Source of the DNA: Sporosarcina sp. ACRSL
GTDB lineage: Bacteria > Bacillota > Bacilli > Bacillales_A > Planococcaceae
Direction: 5' to 3'
Assembly: GCF_022346605.1 (NCBI RefSeq)
Contig: NZ_JAKRNT010000016.1
Span: forward strand, 1-62,523
DNA: 62,523 bases
The translations under genes and the position numbers were made by a program. The notes below the pieces were generated by a model. It was given only the letters and a program-made list of their open reading frames with translations, did no database searches and was not told the origin of the DNA. Below are positions 19,327 to 29,273 of the stretch, in pieces. Numbering within the stretch: position 1 is the stretch's first letter; each line of letters opens with the position of its first letter.

Positions 19327-19730
19327 GGATTGAAGTGGAAGGCGGCGAACGCCGTAACGAAGAACGGCGTTTGCGAGTAAAAGCGAAGCGTTACGAGCAC
19401 ATCATTGCTCTGCCGTAACGAAGAACGGCGTTTGCGAGTAAAAGCGAAGCGTTAGGAGCACATCATTGCTCTGCCGTAACGAAGAACGGCGTTTGCGAGT
19501 AAAAGCGAAGCGTTAGGAGCACATCATTGCTCTGCCGTTACGAAGAACGGCATTTGCGAGTAAAAGCGAAGCGTTACGAGCACATCTTAACTCTACCGTT
19601 ACGGGGAACGTCTTCTGCGACCTTAAGGGAGCAGGATACGGCTGCCTTAATTTCTGCAAAATACGCAGAAATACGGCAAATCGAACCCTTCGCTGTTCGA
19701 TTGGAAAGCGTCCGCCTGGAACGGAAATCC
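19327..19730. repeat. mosaic repeat element B with four 61-bp tandem units
   Basis: The ends GGATT and AATCC lie in imperfect terminal inverted repeats around GGCGG/CCGCC. The 61-bp unit begins at 19351, 19412, 19473 and 19534, with a decayed fifth at 19595. Each unit holds GCCGTAACGAAGAACGGC (hairpin), TTTGCGAGTAAAAGCG and GAGCACATCATTGCTC (hairpin). The right side is module M2 of element A: GCTGCCTTAATTTCTGC with a partly broken complement, then TCGAACCCTTCGCTGTTCGA. The near-identity of the units indicates recent expansion. It fills the yabE-rnmV gap and is non-coding. It may be a miniature element or structured RNA. Confidence 0.8.
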
Positions 19731-19822
19731 AGAGTGACCCTTTGAGTAAGGACTCACCTGTACAACAGACGCTTCAACACGTAAAATTAAACAAACGCAA
19801 TGAAACGAAATGAGGGTATCGG

Positions 19823-21260
<1,438 letters not shown>

Positions 21261-21308
21261 CAATCAAGTAATTGCTCGGGTAATTTGTCTAAAAAAGCGA
21301 AAAAAGAA

Positions 21309-21338
21309 TTGACAGCGATAAGGTTTTATTGATAAAAT
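21309..21338 (+). promoter_or_regulatory. veg promoter, upstream copy
   Basis: TTGACA (21309-21314), 18-bp spacer, TAAAAT (21333-21338). Confidence 0.6.
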
Positions 21339-21349
21339 TCTCATTTTAA

Positions 21350-21378
21350 TTGACAGAACTTTTTAAAAGTGTTATACT
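21350..21378 (+). promoter_or_regulatory. veg promoter, downstream copy
   Basis: Perfect TTGACA (21350-21355), 17-bp spacer, TATACT (21373-21378), 10 bp before the GAGGTG ribosome site. Together with the copy 41 bp upstream it forms a tandem pair, fitting the very strong expression known for veg in Bacillus. Confidence 0.85.
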
Positions 21379-21402
21379 TATATCCAGTGAGGTGTAAGCG
21401 AC

Positions 21403-21669
21403 GTGCCAAAAACATTAGCGGACATTAAGAAATCATTGGATGCTCACTTAGGGAAACGTTTGCACTTAAGAGCAAACGGTGGCCGTAAGAAAACGATTGA
21501 ACGTGCTGGAGTCCTTCGTGAGACGTATCGGGCAGTTTTTGTTGTAGAACTGGACCAGGATGAAAATGCTTTTGAAAGGGTATCTTACAGCTACGCGGAT
21601 ATTTTGACTGAAGCAGTCGAAATAACAGTTCTGGATGACGGAGACGCCACTGCGTTTGTCGTCAAATAG
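21403..21669 (+). CDS. veg: Veg protein (biofilm formation stimulator)
   Basis: This 88-residue protein matches Veg: it begins [17 protein letters not shown] and carries the basic patch RANGGRKKT and YSYADILTE. In B. subtilis Veg is highly expressed and promotes biofilm gene expression by opposing SinR; the biochemical basis is uncertain. GTG start follows GAGGTG by 8 bp. Tandem consensus promoters lie directly upstream and a strong terminator downstream, so it is monocistronic. Confidence 0.93.
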   Translation: MPKTLADIKKSLDAHLGKRLHLRANGGRKKTIERAGVLRETYRAVFVVELDQDENAFERVSYSYADILTEAVEITVLDDGDATAFVVK

Positions 21670-21704
21670 TCTTCATAGCAATCATGTATTGTTTTTATTA
21701 AAAT

Positions 21705-21744
21705 ACCTATGCACTTCTATTCTGAAGCGCATAGGTGTTTTTTT
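21705..21744 (+). terminator. terminator after veg
   Basis: ACCTATGC-A-CTTC pairs with GAAG-C-GCATAGGT (12 pairs, one mismatch), followed by a G and T7. Confidence 0.85.
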
Positions 21745-21756
21745 ATGGCCCTAGCC

Positions 21757-21763
21757 CATACTA
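21757..21763 (+). promoter_or_regulatory. candidate sigma-G -10 element for sspF
   Basis: CATACTA fits the sigma-G -10 consensus CATWMTA, 17 bp before the AAGGAGG ribosome site. The -35 position (GGTGT, 18 bp upstream) is a poor match. Confidence 0.4.
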
Positions 21764-21794
21764 GAATTGTCAGTCGAAAAGGAGGAAAAACCTA

Positions 21795-21980
21795 ATGGCG
21801 AGAAGACGGAGTATAATGTCTGAGCACTTGAAGGAAGAAATTGCGAAAGAGCTTGGCTTTTACGATGTTGTTCAGCGGGAAGGTTGGGGAGGCATCAAAT
21901 CACGTGACGCCGGTAACATGGTGAAGTATGCCATTCAAATGGCCGAACGTGGACTGGCGGAAAAACGAAACAACAGCTAA
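21795..21980 (+). CDS. sspF: small acid-soluble spore protein (alpha/beta-type like, SspF)
   Basis: This 61-residue protein is related to the alpha/beta SASPs that coat forespore DNA. It shows [23 protein letters not shown] in two stretches, the GWGGI turn, and [12 protein letters not shown], which resembles the second DNA-binding helix. Length agrees with B. subtilis SspF. Strong AAAAGGAGG ribosome site. It lies directly downstream of veg and upstream of ispE as expected, with its own terminator. Confidence 0.9.
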   Translation: MARRRSIMSEHLKEEIAKELGFYDVVQREGWGGIKSRDAGNMVKYAIQMAERGLAEKRNNS

Positions 21981-22014
21981 GATCCACCCATCTCATAAAC
22001 GACTGACAAAGGAA

Positions 22015-22060
22015 GAGTTGCATGGATGTCGTATTAGACGCCATGCAGCTCTTTTATTTT
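22015..22060 (+). terminator. terminator after sspF
   Basis: GAGTTGCATGG pairs with CCATGCAGCTC (10 of 11), followed by TTTTATTTT. Confidence 0.8.
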
Positions 22061-22077
22061 CTAGAAAACATGTTATC

Positions 22078-22300
22078 GTCTAGACTCCGGGTGCTGGAAG
22101 GCTGCCTTAATTTCTGCAAAGACCGCAGAAATACGGCAAATCGAACACTTCGCTGTTCGACTTGCTCGGGTCATTAGTCAGATCTGCTGCACGGCAAAGT
22201 GCGCCGTTACGCAGATCCGCCTTATGCCTGTCGCAGTGAAAGCCGTCACGAAGAACGGCTTTTGCGAGTAAAAGCGTAGCGTTAGGAGCACCGGTCCCGC
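22078..22300. repeat. chimeric repeat element C
   Basis: The frame resembles element D at 45438: CTCCGG near the left, GCTCGGGTCAT in the middle and TTATGCCTGTCGCA toward the right. Inserted into this frame are modules of elements A and B in swapped order. M2 comes first (GCTGCCTTAATTTCTGCA and TCGAACACTTCGCTGTTCGA), then M1 (GCCGTCACGAAGAACGGC, TTTGCGAGTAAAAGCG, GTTAGGAGCA). An extra hairpin lies between them (CAGATCTGC with GCAGATC). It fills the sspF-ispE gap. Boundaries are approximate. Confidence 0.65.
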
Positions 22301-22394
22301 CACCCTCCGCTTTTGTGAAAAATTTTCAGGGGTGCAATCCAATTACCTATGGTAAAATAGGGGACAATGACAAGCTTGGAATGGAGGGGGCTGA

Positions 22395-23261
22395 ATGTTA
22401 TATGAGAAAGCACCTGCAAAAATCAACCTGACACTTGATGTCTTACATAAACGCCCCGATGGTTTTCATGAAGTGGAAATGATCATGACGACGGTCGATT
22501 TGGCTGACCGGGTCTGGCTTCGTCCTTCAAATGACGGGCACATCAACATTAAAGTATCCGAGCGTTTCGTGCCAAATGACCGGAAAAATCTTGCCTATCA
22601 GGCAGCCGATCTGTTGAAACGGAAATACGGCGTCCGAGAAGGAGTCGATATTACACTCGATAAAAAAATTCCCGTAGCCGCGGGTCTTGCAGGCGGAAGT
22701 TCAGACGCAGCTGCAACACTACGTGGATTAAACAGACTTTGGAAGTTGCAGCTGAGCGCAGACGAATTGGCTGAGATCGGTTCAAAGATCGGTTCAGATG
22801 TGTCGTTCTGTGTTTACGGAGGAACGGCACTCGCAAAAGGCCGTGGGGAGAAGATACAGCATTTGCCGGCTCCACCTAACTGCTGGGTCATCCTCGCAAA
22901 ACCTTCAATCTCCGTTTCTACAGCGGATATTTATCGGAATCTTCATGTCGATTCTATCGTCCACCCTGACACGGAAGCCATGCTCGAAGCATTGCATTCA
23001 GGAGATTACGACAAAATGTGCGCGTCTTTAGGCAATGTCCTTGAGCCGGTGACTATGAAACTGCATCCTCAGGTCGTCGTCTTAAAAGAGAAAATGGAAC
23101 AGTTCGGGGCTGATGCAGTTTTGATGAGTGGAAGCGGTCCAACCGTTTTCGGTTTCGTTAGGCAAGAAGCTAGAGTTTCAAGGATCTACAATGGATTGAA
23201 AGGCTTCTGTAAGGAAGTTCATGCTGTTCGAATGACAGGAGAGCGTTTCTTGCTTGATTAA
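22395..23261 (+). CDS. ispE: 4-diphosphocytidyl-2-C-methyl-D-erythritol kinase
   Basis: This 288-residue GHMP kinase catalyses the ATP-dependent step of the MEP isoprenoid pathway. It has [10 protein letters not shown] at residues 5-14, the GHMP phosphate loop [14 protein letters not shown] and the C-terminal [15 protein letters not shown] follows TGGAGGGGGCTGA. It precedes purR by 57 bp as in B. subtilis. Length is normal. Confidence 0.95.
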   Translation: MLYEKAPAKINLTLDVLHKRPDGFHEVEMIMTTVDLADRVWLRPSNDGHINIKVSERFVPNDRKNLAYQAADLLKRKYGVREGVDITLDKKIPVAAGLAGGSSDAAATLRGLNRLWKLQLSADELAEIGSKIGSDVSFCVYGGTALAKGRGEKIQHLPAPPNCWVILAKPSISVSTADIYRNLHVDSIVHPDTEAMLEALHSGDYDKMCASLGNVLEPVTMKLHPQVVVLKEKMEQFGADAVLMSGSGPTVFGFVRQEARVSRIYNGLKGFCKEVHAVRMTGERFLLD

Positions 23262-23318
23262 AAACGTATAATTATGATAATCTACGGATAAAACATTCGG
23301 GTCTAGGGGTTGTTATTG

Positions 23319-24152
23319 ATGAAGTGGAAAAGGAGCGGGCGACTTGTCGATATGACGCGTCACCTATTGGAAAATCCTCATACACTCATACCGCTAACTT
23401 TCTTTTCCGAGCGCTATCAAGCTGCGAAGTCTTCCATTAGTGAAGACTTGGCAATTATCAAGGAGACGTTTGAAGAGAATGGAACTGGCAAACTGATGAC
23501 GGTATCAGGTGCTGCCGGCGGAGTGAAATATATTCCGCATGTCTCTGAAACGGAAGTCCGTGAAGTGATGGCCCTTATTAAGGAAAGTCTCGGACGGTCA
23601 GATCGTCTGCTGCCCGGCGGTTATTTATATATGACGGATTTTTTAGGGGAACCAAAAATTATGGATCGGATCGGTAAAGTATTTGCCTCCGCATTCGCAG
23701 AAACAGAGATCGATGTGATCATGACAGTCGCTACGAAAGGCATTTCGATTGCCCAAGCGATTGCCCGCCATTTGAATGTCCCGGTCGTCATCGTTCGAAG
23801 GGACAGCAAAGTGACAGAAGGATCAACGGTCAGCATCAATTACGTGTCCGGTTCAACTCGCCGTATTCAAACAATGGTTCTATCAAAAAGAAGCATGAAG
23901 AGCGGTAGAAAGGTATTGATTACAGATGACTTCATGAAAGCGGGCGGAACGATGGCCGGCATGAAGAATCTATTGGAGGAATTCGACTGTGAGCTTGCTG
24001 GGGCTGCCGTCCTCGTAGAGGCGGAACATACTGAGGAAGTGCTCGTAGACGATTATCTTTCATTAGTGAAACTCCGTGCAGTAAATGAGAAGGACCGCAT
24101 CATTGAATTGGAAGAAGGAAACTATTTCACGAAGGGTGGAAAAACGGAATGA
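23319..24152 (+). CDS. purR: purine operon repressor PurR
   Basis: This 277-residue Bacillus-type PurR has an N-terminal winged-helix ([14 protein letters not shown] and [19 protein letters not shown]) and a C-terminal phosphoribosyltransferase-like domain. The PRPP-binding motif reads [17 protein letters not shown] releases it from paired PurBoxes upstream of purine genes; ppGpp favours binding. ATG 23319 is preferred over TTG 23310 because AGGGG lies 9 bp before it and the N terminus then matches the family. It overlaps ridA by 4 bp. Confidence 0.93.
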   Translation: MKWKRSGRLVDMTRHLLENPHTLIPLTFFSERYQAAKSSISEDLAIIKETFEENGTGKLMTVSGAAGGVKYIPHVSETEVREVMALIKESLGRSDRLLPGGYLYMTDFLGEPKIMDRIGKVFASAFAETEIDVIMTVATKGISIAQAIARHLNVPVVIVRRDSKVTEGSTVSINYVSGSTRRIQTMVLSKRSMKSGRKVLITDDFMKAGGTMAGMKNLLEEFDCELAGAAVLVEAEHTEEVLVDDYLSLVKLRAVNEKDRIIELEEGNYFTKGGKTE

Positions 24153-24526
24153 ATTACGTAGCTACAGAAAACGCTCCGAAAGCAATCGGACCATATGCAC
24201 AAGCCGTTAAAGTGAATGGATTGGTTTATACATCAGGTCAACTACCAATGACGCCGGACGGGCTGCTCGTCGAAGGTACAATCGAAGAGCAGACGAACCA
24301 AGTTTTCGCCAACTTGAAAGCTGTTTTGGCAGAGGCAGGCTCTTCCCTTGATCAAGTCATCAAAGTGACTGTGTTCCTTAAGGACATGAACCAATTTGCC
24401 GCATTGAACGATGTATATGCCCAACATTTCGGCTCGCACACTCCCGCACGCTCGACGGTGGAAGTGGCAAGGTTGCCGAAGGATGCACCAGTCGAAATCG
24501 AAGTAATCGCGCTTGCAGGGGAATAA
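24149..24526 (+). CDS. ridA: RidA family enamine/imine deaminase (YabJ)
   Basis: This 125-residue YjgF/YER057c/UK114 protein forms trimers and hydrolyses reactive 2-aminoacrylate-type imines. The conserved arginine is in [19 protein letters not shown], and [12 protein letters not shown] and YTSGQLPM are typical. It overlaps the purR stop (ATGA), and both link to purine control in Bacillus. A terminator follows. Confidence 0.95.
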   Translation: MNYVATENAPKAIGPYAQAVKVNGLVYTSGQLPMTPDGLLVEGTIEEQTNQVFANLKAVLAEAGSSLDQVIKVTVFLKDMNQFAALNDVYAQHFGSHTPARSTVEVARLPKDAPVEIEVIALAGE

Positions 24527-24535
24527 AAAAAACAG

Positions 24536-24577
24536 ATGGCGGTCCGTTCTAAAATGAGCGGGCCGCCATATTTATTT
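24536..24577 (+). terminator. terminator after ridA
   Basis: ATGGCGGTCCG pairs with CGGGCCGCCAT (11 bp, one T-G), followed by ATTTATTT. Confidence 0.8.
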
Positions 24578-24623
24578 GAAAAAAACTGATATAAAAATTT
24601 TTTAGAAAAACTTCGAAAAAATA

Positions 24624-24652
24624 AAAGGGAAATGCTTACTTTTGTAGAATAT
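24624..24652 (+). promoter_or_regulatory. sigma-H promoter of spoVG with AT-rich upstream box
   Basis: AAAGGGAAA (24624-24632), 11-bp spacer, GTAGAATAT (24644-24652) fits the sigma-H pattern RNAGGAWWW-N11-RNNGAATWW with one mismatch. A very AT-rich stretch (24570-24623) precedes it, as in B. subtilis spoVG where AbrB binds. Confidence 0.75.
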
Positions 24653-24726
24653 AGTCGTTGTGGACTATAAACCGAAGCGAAGGGTACACCTGAGCTAGAA
24701 GAAACAACAAAGGGAGTGGGGAGTTA

Positions 24727-25011
24727 ATGGAAGTTACTGATGTTAGACTGAGGAAGGTTGAGACGGACGGCCGCATGAGGGCGATCGCATCGATTACCTT
24801 GGATGGTGAATTTGTCGTACATGATATTCGTGTCATTGAGGGGAATGACGGCTTGTTCGTTGCGATGCCAAGCAAACGTACTCCGGAAGGGGAATTCCGC
24901 GATGTGGCACATCCTATCAATACCGCGGCAAGGATGAAAGTCCAAGAGGCGGTCCTGACAGCTTATCACACAGTCGAGGAAAAAGGGGTATTGGAAGAAG
25001 CCGGCGCGTGA
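24727..25011 (+). CDS. spoVG: septation/RNA-binding regulator SpoVG
   Basis: This 94-residue protein is a small nucleic-acid-binding regulator conserved in Firmicutes. It matches family landmarks [18 protein letters not shown] in part, [17 protein letters not shown] and EFRDVAHPI. In B. subtilis it affects asymmetric division and cortex formation. A well-matched sigma-H promoter and AT-rich tract upstream indicate control by sigma-H and AbrB, and the window also encodes AbrB. ATG follows GGGAGTGGGGAGTTA. Confidence 0.95.
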   Translation: MEVTDVRLRKVETDGRMRAIASITLDGEFVVHDIRVIEGNDGLFVAMPSKRTPEGEFRDVAHPINTAARMKVQEAVLTAYHTVEEKGVLEEAGA

Positions 25012-25036
25012 GCTTCCGAATAAATAGAAAAATGAA

Positions 25037-25081
25037 GCACAGAATCGGTGTTGAAACTACACATCGATTCTGTGCTTTTTA
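25037..25081 (+). terminator. terminator after spoVG
   Basis: GCACAGAATCG pairs perfectly with CGATTCTGTGC (11 bp), followed by T5. Confidence 0.85.
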
Positions 25082-25201
25082 TAAGGAAAAATGAAAACAA
25101 CAATATTAAAAGAATTACATGCCGTTGTCAAGGGGGGATAGTTGAAATTAATATTAATTTCAGCTATAGTCAATAATGAAATTATGGATGGAGGCCAGCA
25201 A

Positions 25202-26572
25202 ATGACGAATACATATGCCATCGTCCTAGCTGCAGGGCAAGGGACGCGGATGAAGTCCGATTTATATAAAGTATTGCATCCTGTCTGTGGAAAACCGATG
25301 GTCGAACACGTTGTCGACCATATCCGTGGCATCGGAGCAGAAAAGATCGTAACGATCGTCGGCCACGGTGCGGAAAAGGTAGAAGAAACACTTGGTACGA
25401 AAAGTGAATATGCCCTTCAGGCTGAACAGCTTGGAACAGCTCATGCAGTTCAACAGGCTGAGGATCAGCTAGGTGAATTGGAAGGGACTACGCTTGTCGT
25501 CTGTGGAGATACACCGCTTATCACTTCGGAAACGATGCAAGCATTGATTGCGCATCATATCGAAACGAAGGCGAAAGCAACAATTCTGACCACTCACGCC
25601 GACGACCCTACAGGCTACGGCCGTATTATCCGAGATAAGCAAGGAAACGTCCTTCGCAATATCGAACATAAGGATGCAACGCCTGAAGAACGCAAAGTGA
25701 CTGAAATCAATACAGGCACATACTGTTTTGATAACCGTGCACTGTTCGAAGCGTTGAAAAAAGTGAAGAATGACAACGCACAAGGCGAATATTATTTGCC
25801 CGACGTCATCGGCATATTGAAATCCGAACAGTCTTTGATTTCCGCTTATGTAACCGATGATTTTAGTGAAACGATCGGTATTAACGACCGGGTCATCTTG
25901 TCGGAAGCGGAAAAAGTGATGCGTCGACGGATCGCAGAATTCCATATGCGAAACGGCGTTACAATTATCGACCCAAGCAACACGTATATTAGCGCAGATG
26001 CTAAAATCGGCCGGGATGCAGTTCTTCAACCAGGCACGATGATCGAAGGACAGACGGTCATCGGGGAAAAGTGTATCATTGGACCGAATAGTCATATCGC
26101 CAATTGTGAAATTGGCGAGTCTACAACCATCCATTCGTCAGTTGTACGGGACAGCAAGATCGGGTCCGGTACGACAGTAGGCCCGTTCGCACATATCCGT
26201 CCGGAATCCAATCTCAGCGACAATGTAAAAATCGGCAATTTTGTCGAAGTGAAAAAGTCAAGGTTAGGAGAAGGAAGCAAGGTTTCTCACCTCAGCTATA
26301 TCGGAGATGCTGAGGTCGGCACCCATGTCAACATCGGCTGCGGAACGATCACGGTGAATTACGATGGAAAGAACAAGCATCAGACAACGATTGAAGATGA
26401 CGCGTTTGTCGGCTGCAACTCCAATCTGGTGGCACCTGTAAAAATTGGAAAAGGCGCTTATGTAGCGGCTGGATCAACGATTACAAAAGATGTACCAGAA
26501 AGTTCACTTGCAATTGGGCGCGCGCGACAGGAGAATAAAGAAGGATACGCAACAAAATTAAAACTTAACTAA
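25202..26572 (+). CDS. glmU: bifunctional GlmU: GlcNAc-1-P uridyltransferase / GlcN-1-P acetyltransferase
   Basis: This 456-residue enzyme makes UDP-GlcNAc, the precursor of peptidoglycan and teichoic acids. The N-terminal domain holds [11 protein letters not shown] and VCGDTPLI. The C-terminal left-handed beta helix (hexapeptide repeats, about residues 250-440) holds [13 protein letters not shown] with the acetyl-transfer residues. ATG 25202 follows TGGAGGCCAGCAA and gives exactly the B. subtilis GcaD length; the upstream in-frame codons lack a ribosome site. Confidence 0.96.
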   Translation: MTNTYAIVLAAGQGTRMKSDLYKVLHPVCGKPMVEHVVDHIRGIGAEKIVTIVGHGAEKVEETLGTKSEYALQAEQLGTAHAVQQAEDQLGELEGTTLVVCGDTPLITSETMQALIAHHIETKAKATILTTHADDPTGYGRIIRDKQGNVLRNIEHKDATPEERKVTEINTGTYCFDNRALFEALKKVKNDNAQGEYYLPDVIGILKSEQSLISAYVTDDFSETIGINDRVILSEAEKVMRRRIAEFHMRNGVTIIDPSNTYISADAKIGRDAVLQPGTMIEGQTVIGEKCIIGPNSHIANCEIGESTTIHSSVVRDSKIGSGTTVGPFAHIRPESNLSDNVKIGNFVEVKKSRLGEGSKVSHLSYIGDAEVGTHVNIGCGTITVNYDGKNKHQTTIEDDAFVGCNSNLVAPVKIGKGAYVAAGSTITKDVPESSLAIGRARQENKEGYATKLKLN

Positions 26573-26586
26573 CCAGGGGGACCATG

Positions 26587-27546
26587 ATGGCTAATCATTA
26601 TCCTAATGATAAACTGAAGATATTCTCTTTAAATTCCAACCAAACACTTGCACAAGAAGTAGCGGACGAAATCGGACGCCCACTCGGCAAGTGCTCCGTC
26701 AAACGTTTCAGCGACGGAGAAATTCAAATTAATATCGAAGAAAGTATCCGAGGCTGTGATGTCTTTGTCATCCAGTCAACCTCCAATCCAGTCAATGATA
26801 ACCTGATGGAGCTCCTTATTATGATAGACGCATTGATGCGTGCTTCTGCACGTACAATTAATGTTGTCATGCCTTATTACGGCTACGCGCGACAAGACCG
26901 CAAAGCACGCTCCCGTGAACCGATCACGGCGAAGCTTGTGGCGAACTTGCTTGAAAAAGCGGGTGCAACCCGCGTGATCGCCATTGATTTGCACGCACCA
27001 CAAATCCAAGGCTTCTTTGACATTCCGATCGACCACCTCGTAGCAGAGCCGATTTTGACGGAATACTTCAAAGGAAAAGGCTTGGAAGGCAGTGAACTCG
27101 TCATTGTATCTCCGGATCATGGCGGTGTTACACGTGCACGAAAAATGGCGGACCGCATGAAAGCACCAATCGCGATTATCGATAAACGCCGCCCACGTCC
27201 GAACGTTGCAGAAGTGATGAGCATCGTAGGGAACGTCGAAGGGAAAACAGCTATCTTGATCGATGATATTATCGACACTGCCGGAACGATTACAATCGCA
27301 GCGAACGCGATAATCGAGAATGGCGCGAAGGAAGTGTACGCTTGCTGTACGCATCCGGTATTATCCGGCCCTGCAATCGAGCGGATCGACAATTCGCAAA
27401 TTAAAGAATTGGTCATTACGAATTCAATCGAATTACCGGAAAGCAAAAAGTCCCTGAAAATCAAGCAATTATCGATTGCCAAGCTTTTGGGCGAAGCAGT
27501 AATCCGTGTATTTGAGAAAAAATCTGTCAGCACATTATTTGAATAA
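26587..27546 (+). CDS. prs: ribose-phosphate pyrophosphokinase
   Basis: This 319-residue class I PRPP synthase supplies PRPP for purine, pyrimidine, His, Trp and NAD synthesis. Motifs: [12 protein letters not shown], the flexible loop [17 protein letters not shown], and the PRPP signature [12 protein letters not shown]. Of two adjacent ATGs (26584, 26587), the second is better spaced from CAGGGGG. It follows glmU by 14 bp and both are followed by ctc, as in B. subtilis. Confidence 0.95.
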   Translation: MANHYPNDKLKIFSLNSNQTLAQEVADEIGRPLGKCSVKRFSDGEIQINIEESIRGCDVFVIQSTSNPVNDNLMELLIMIDALMRASARTINVVMPYYGYARQDRKARSREPITAKLVANLLEKAGATRVIAIDLHAPQIQGFFDIPIDHLVAEPILTEYFKGKGLEGSELVIVSPDHGGVTRARKMADRMKAPIAIIDKRRPRPNVAEVMSIVGNVEGKTAILIDDIIDTAGTITIAANAIIENGAKEVYACCTHPVLSGPAIERIDNSQIKELVITNSIELPESKKSLKIKQLSIAKLLGEAVIRVFEKKSVSTLFE

Positions 27547-27627
27547 GCAATTTAGTTAGTTTCATGTCGTCTGATTTTGGGTATTTCAAGAGATAGATAA
27601 CTTTTTTTAGGAAAGGTGACTACGCAA

Positions 27628-28266
27628 ATGAGTACAGCAATTCAGTCGAAAACAAGAGAAACAAAAACGAGATCAGCATTAACAGCACTTAGAAATGAAG
27701 GGTATATCCCATCAGTCGTTTATGGTTATAATACAGAAAACACACCGATTGCCGTAAAAGAGGGCGACTTGTTGAAAACATTGCGTGAAGTAGGGCGCAA
27801 TGGCGTCATTAAGCTTGAGCTCGACGGCAAGAAATTAAACGTCGTCTTGAACGAATTCCAAGAAGATGCTTTGAAAGGCGAGATCCGTCACGCGGACTTC
27901 CTTTCAATCGATATGTCTGAAGAGCTGGAAGTCGATGTCACAGTACAACTTGTCGGCGAATCGGTCGGCGAGAAGGAAGGCGGCGTCGTACAGCAGCCGA
28001 ACCGCGAAGTGAAAATCAAAGTCAAGCCTACGGATATTCCGGAGTCGTTTGAAGTCGATGTTTCTGCATTGCAAATTGGAGAGACAATCACTGTCGCGGA
28101 CGTGCGTGAGAATTCGAAATTCGAAATTTTGAATGAAGATGACCATGCACTTGTGACCATCTCTGCTCCACGTTCCGAAGAGGAATTGGACGGAGATAAC
28201 CTTCCGGATGCTGAAGCCGAACCTGAACTTGTCGGAGAAAATCAGGGAGACAAGGGAGAAGAATAA
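27628..28266 (+). CDS. ctc: large ribosomal subunit protein bL25, long Ctc form
   Basis: This 212-residue protein has the N-terminal 5S-rRNA-binding L25 domain (about 5-92) followed by the TL5-type beta domain (about 95-185), with KEGGVVQQP at the junction, and an acidic tail. Ctc is the general-stress form of bL25 in Bacillus, under sigma-B. I could not identify a sigma-B promoter by eye. ATG 27628 is chosen because AAGGTG precedes it; a GTG at 27616 overlaps the ribosome site. Confidence 0.92.
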   Translation: MSTAIQSKTRETKTRSALTALRNEGYIPSVVYGYNTENTPIAVKEGDLLKTLREVGRNGVIKLELDGKKLNVVLNEFQEDALKGEIRHADFLSIDMSEELEVDVTVQLVGESVGEKEGGVVQQPNREVKIKVKPTDIPESFEVDVSALQIGETITVADVRENSKFEILNEDDHALVTISAPRSEEELDGDNLPDAEAEPELVGENQGDKGEE

Positions 28267-28284
28267 TAATAACTCAATTTAGGA

Positions 28285-28312
28285 GCGCACGTGCAAAGCG
28301 TGCGCCCTTTTT
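28285..28312 (+). terminator. terminator after ctc
   Basis: Perfect 7-bp stem GCGCACG/CGTGCGC followed by CC and T5. Confidence 0.8.
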
Positions 28313-28341
28313 ATAATTTATTCAAAAGGAAGATACGCCTT

Positions 28342-28905
28342 ATGAAAATGATAATCGGCCTCGGAAATCCGGGGAGGCAATATGAAAAGACCCGGCATAA
28401 CGTAGGATTCCAGGCAATCGATGAATTAGCAGATCGCTTAGACACACCCGCGATGCAAATGAAATTCAATGGTGCCTATACGATCATTCATCGTCCAGAA
28501 GGAAAAGTGATGCTCGTCAAACCGTTGACGTATATGAACCTTTCCGGAGAATGTGTTGCTCCTCTCATGGATTATTATGACGTAGAGCTCGAAGATATCG
28601 TTGTTTTATATGATGATCTTGACCTCGCTCCTGGCAAACTGCGATTGCGTCAAAAGGGCAGTGCCGGCGGCCATAATGGCATGAAATCATTAATTGCTCA
28701 TCTTGGTTCCGACTCCTTCAACAGAATACGCATCGGCATCGGCCGTCCGACAGGCGGCATGAAAGTATCCGATTACGTATTAGCTCCATTCAGCAAAGAA
28801 GAACAGCCCCTCATTGAAGAAATGGTGGAAAAAAGCGCTTCTGCTTGTATCGATTGGCTAAAAAGCCCATTTTTAGAGGTAATGAATAACTATAATGGCG
28901 CATAA
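28342..28905 (+). CDS. pth: peptidyl-tRNA hydrolase
   Basis: This 187-residue enzyme (SpoVC) frees tRNA from stalled peptidyl-tRNA. Catalytic His is in EKTRHNVGF; conserved GLGNPGRQY, MNLSGE, VLYDDLDL and GSAGGHNGMKS are all intact. ATG 28342 follows AAAGGAAG and gives the standard N terminus. It lies after the ctc terminator and 47 bp before fin. Confidence 0.96.
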   Translation: MKMIIGLGNPGRQYEKTRHNVGFQAIDELADRLDTPAMQMKFNGAYTIIHRPEGKVMLVKPLTYMNLSGECVAPLMDYYDVELEDIVVLYDDLDLAPGKLRLRQKGSAGGHNGMKSLIAHLGSDSFNRIRIGIGRPTGGMKVSDYVLAPFSKEEQPLIEEMVEKSASACIDWLKSPFLEVMNNYNGA

Positions 28906-28952
28906 GGAATAATCATCTGCTCCCTAGCCTATACTTTGATAAAAAGGGGCAG

Positions 28953-29201
28953 ATGAAACTGATGAAACCATCGAAGATACGATATTCTTGCAGGCATTGC
29001 AATACAGAGGTCGGCAGCATCCCGTTCTCATCCGCCGAGGAAATTATCCGGGAACTTGAAAAGGCGGAGCAAGGACAGGATGAGCAATTTTTGGAATATG
29101 ATAAAAACGGTTCAGTGACCGTACGTTGCATTTGTGAGCAATGCGAACAGTCACTTCGTCAGAATCCGGATTACTATGCATTACGGAAATGGCTACAATA
29201 A
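28953..29201 (+). CDS. fin: anti-sigma-F factor Fin (YabK)
   Basis: This 82-residue protein carries two CxxC knuckles, CRHC near residue 13 and CEQC near residue 63, a likely zinc site. It matches Fin, which in B. subtilis binds sigma-F in the forespore and helps the switch to sigma-G. It lies between pth and mfd exactly as in B. subtilis. The first ATG (28953) is close to AAGGGG; ATG 28962 is the alternative. Confidence 0.88.
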   Translation: MKLMKPSKIRYSCRHCNTEVGSIPFSSAEEIIRELEKAEQGQDEQFLEYDKNGSVTVRCICEQCEQSLRQNPDYYALRKWLQ

Positions 29202-29207
29202 TTTTAT

Positions 29208-29239
29208 GCTTTGGCGTATCGTGCGCACAAAGCTTTTTT
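29208..29239 (+). terminator. terminator after fin
   Basis: GCTTTG-GCG pairs with CGC-A-CAAAGC (nine pairs, one bulge), followed by T6. Confidence 0.65.
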
Positions 29240-29273
29240 CACTTCAATTACAGCAAAGCGAGGAAAATGATCA

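Noticed and set aside
19527..19745. 72-codon frame inside repeat element B
   Set aside because: It reads through non-coding tandem repeats and a hairpin module; no start signal.
23280..23318. PurBox upstream of purR
   Set aside because: A partial half-site (CCGAAT on the minus strand near 23298) was seen, but no paired box with the required spacing.
28905..28953. sigma-F or sigma-G promoter for fin
   Set aside because: GCATA at 28910 and TATACTT at 28930 are present, but the spacing does not fit either consensus.
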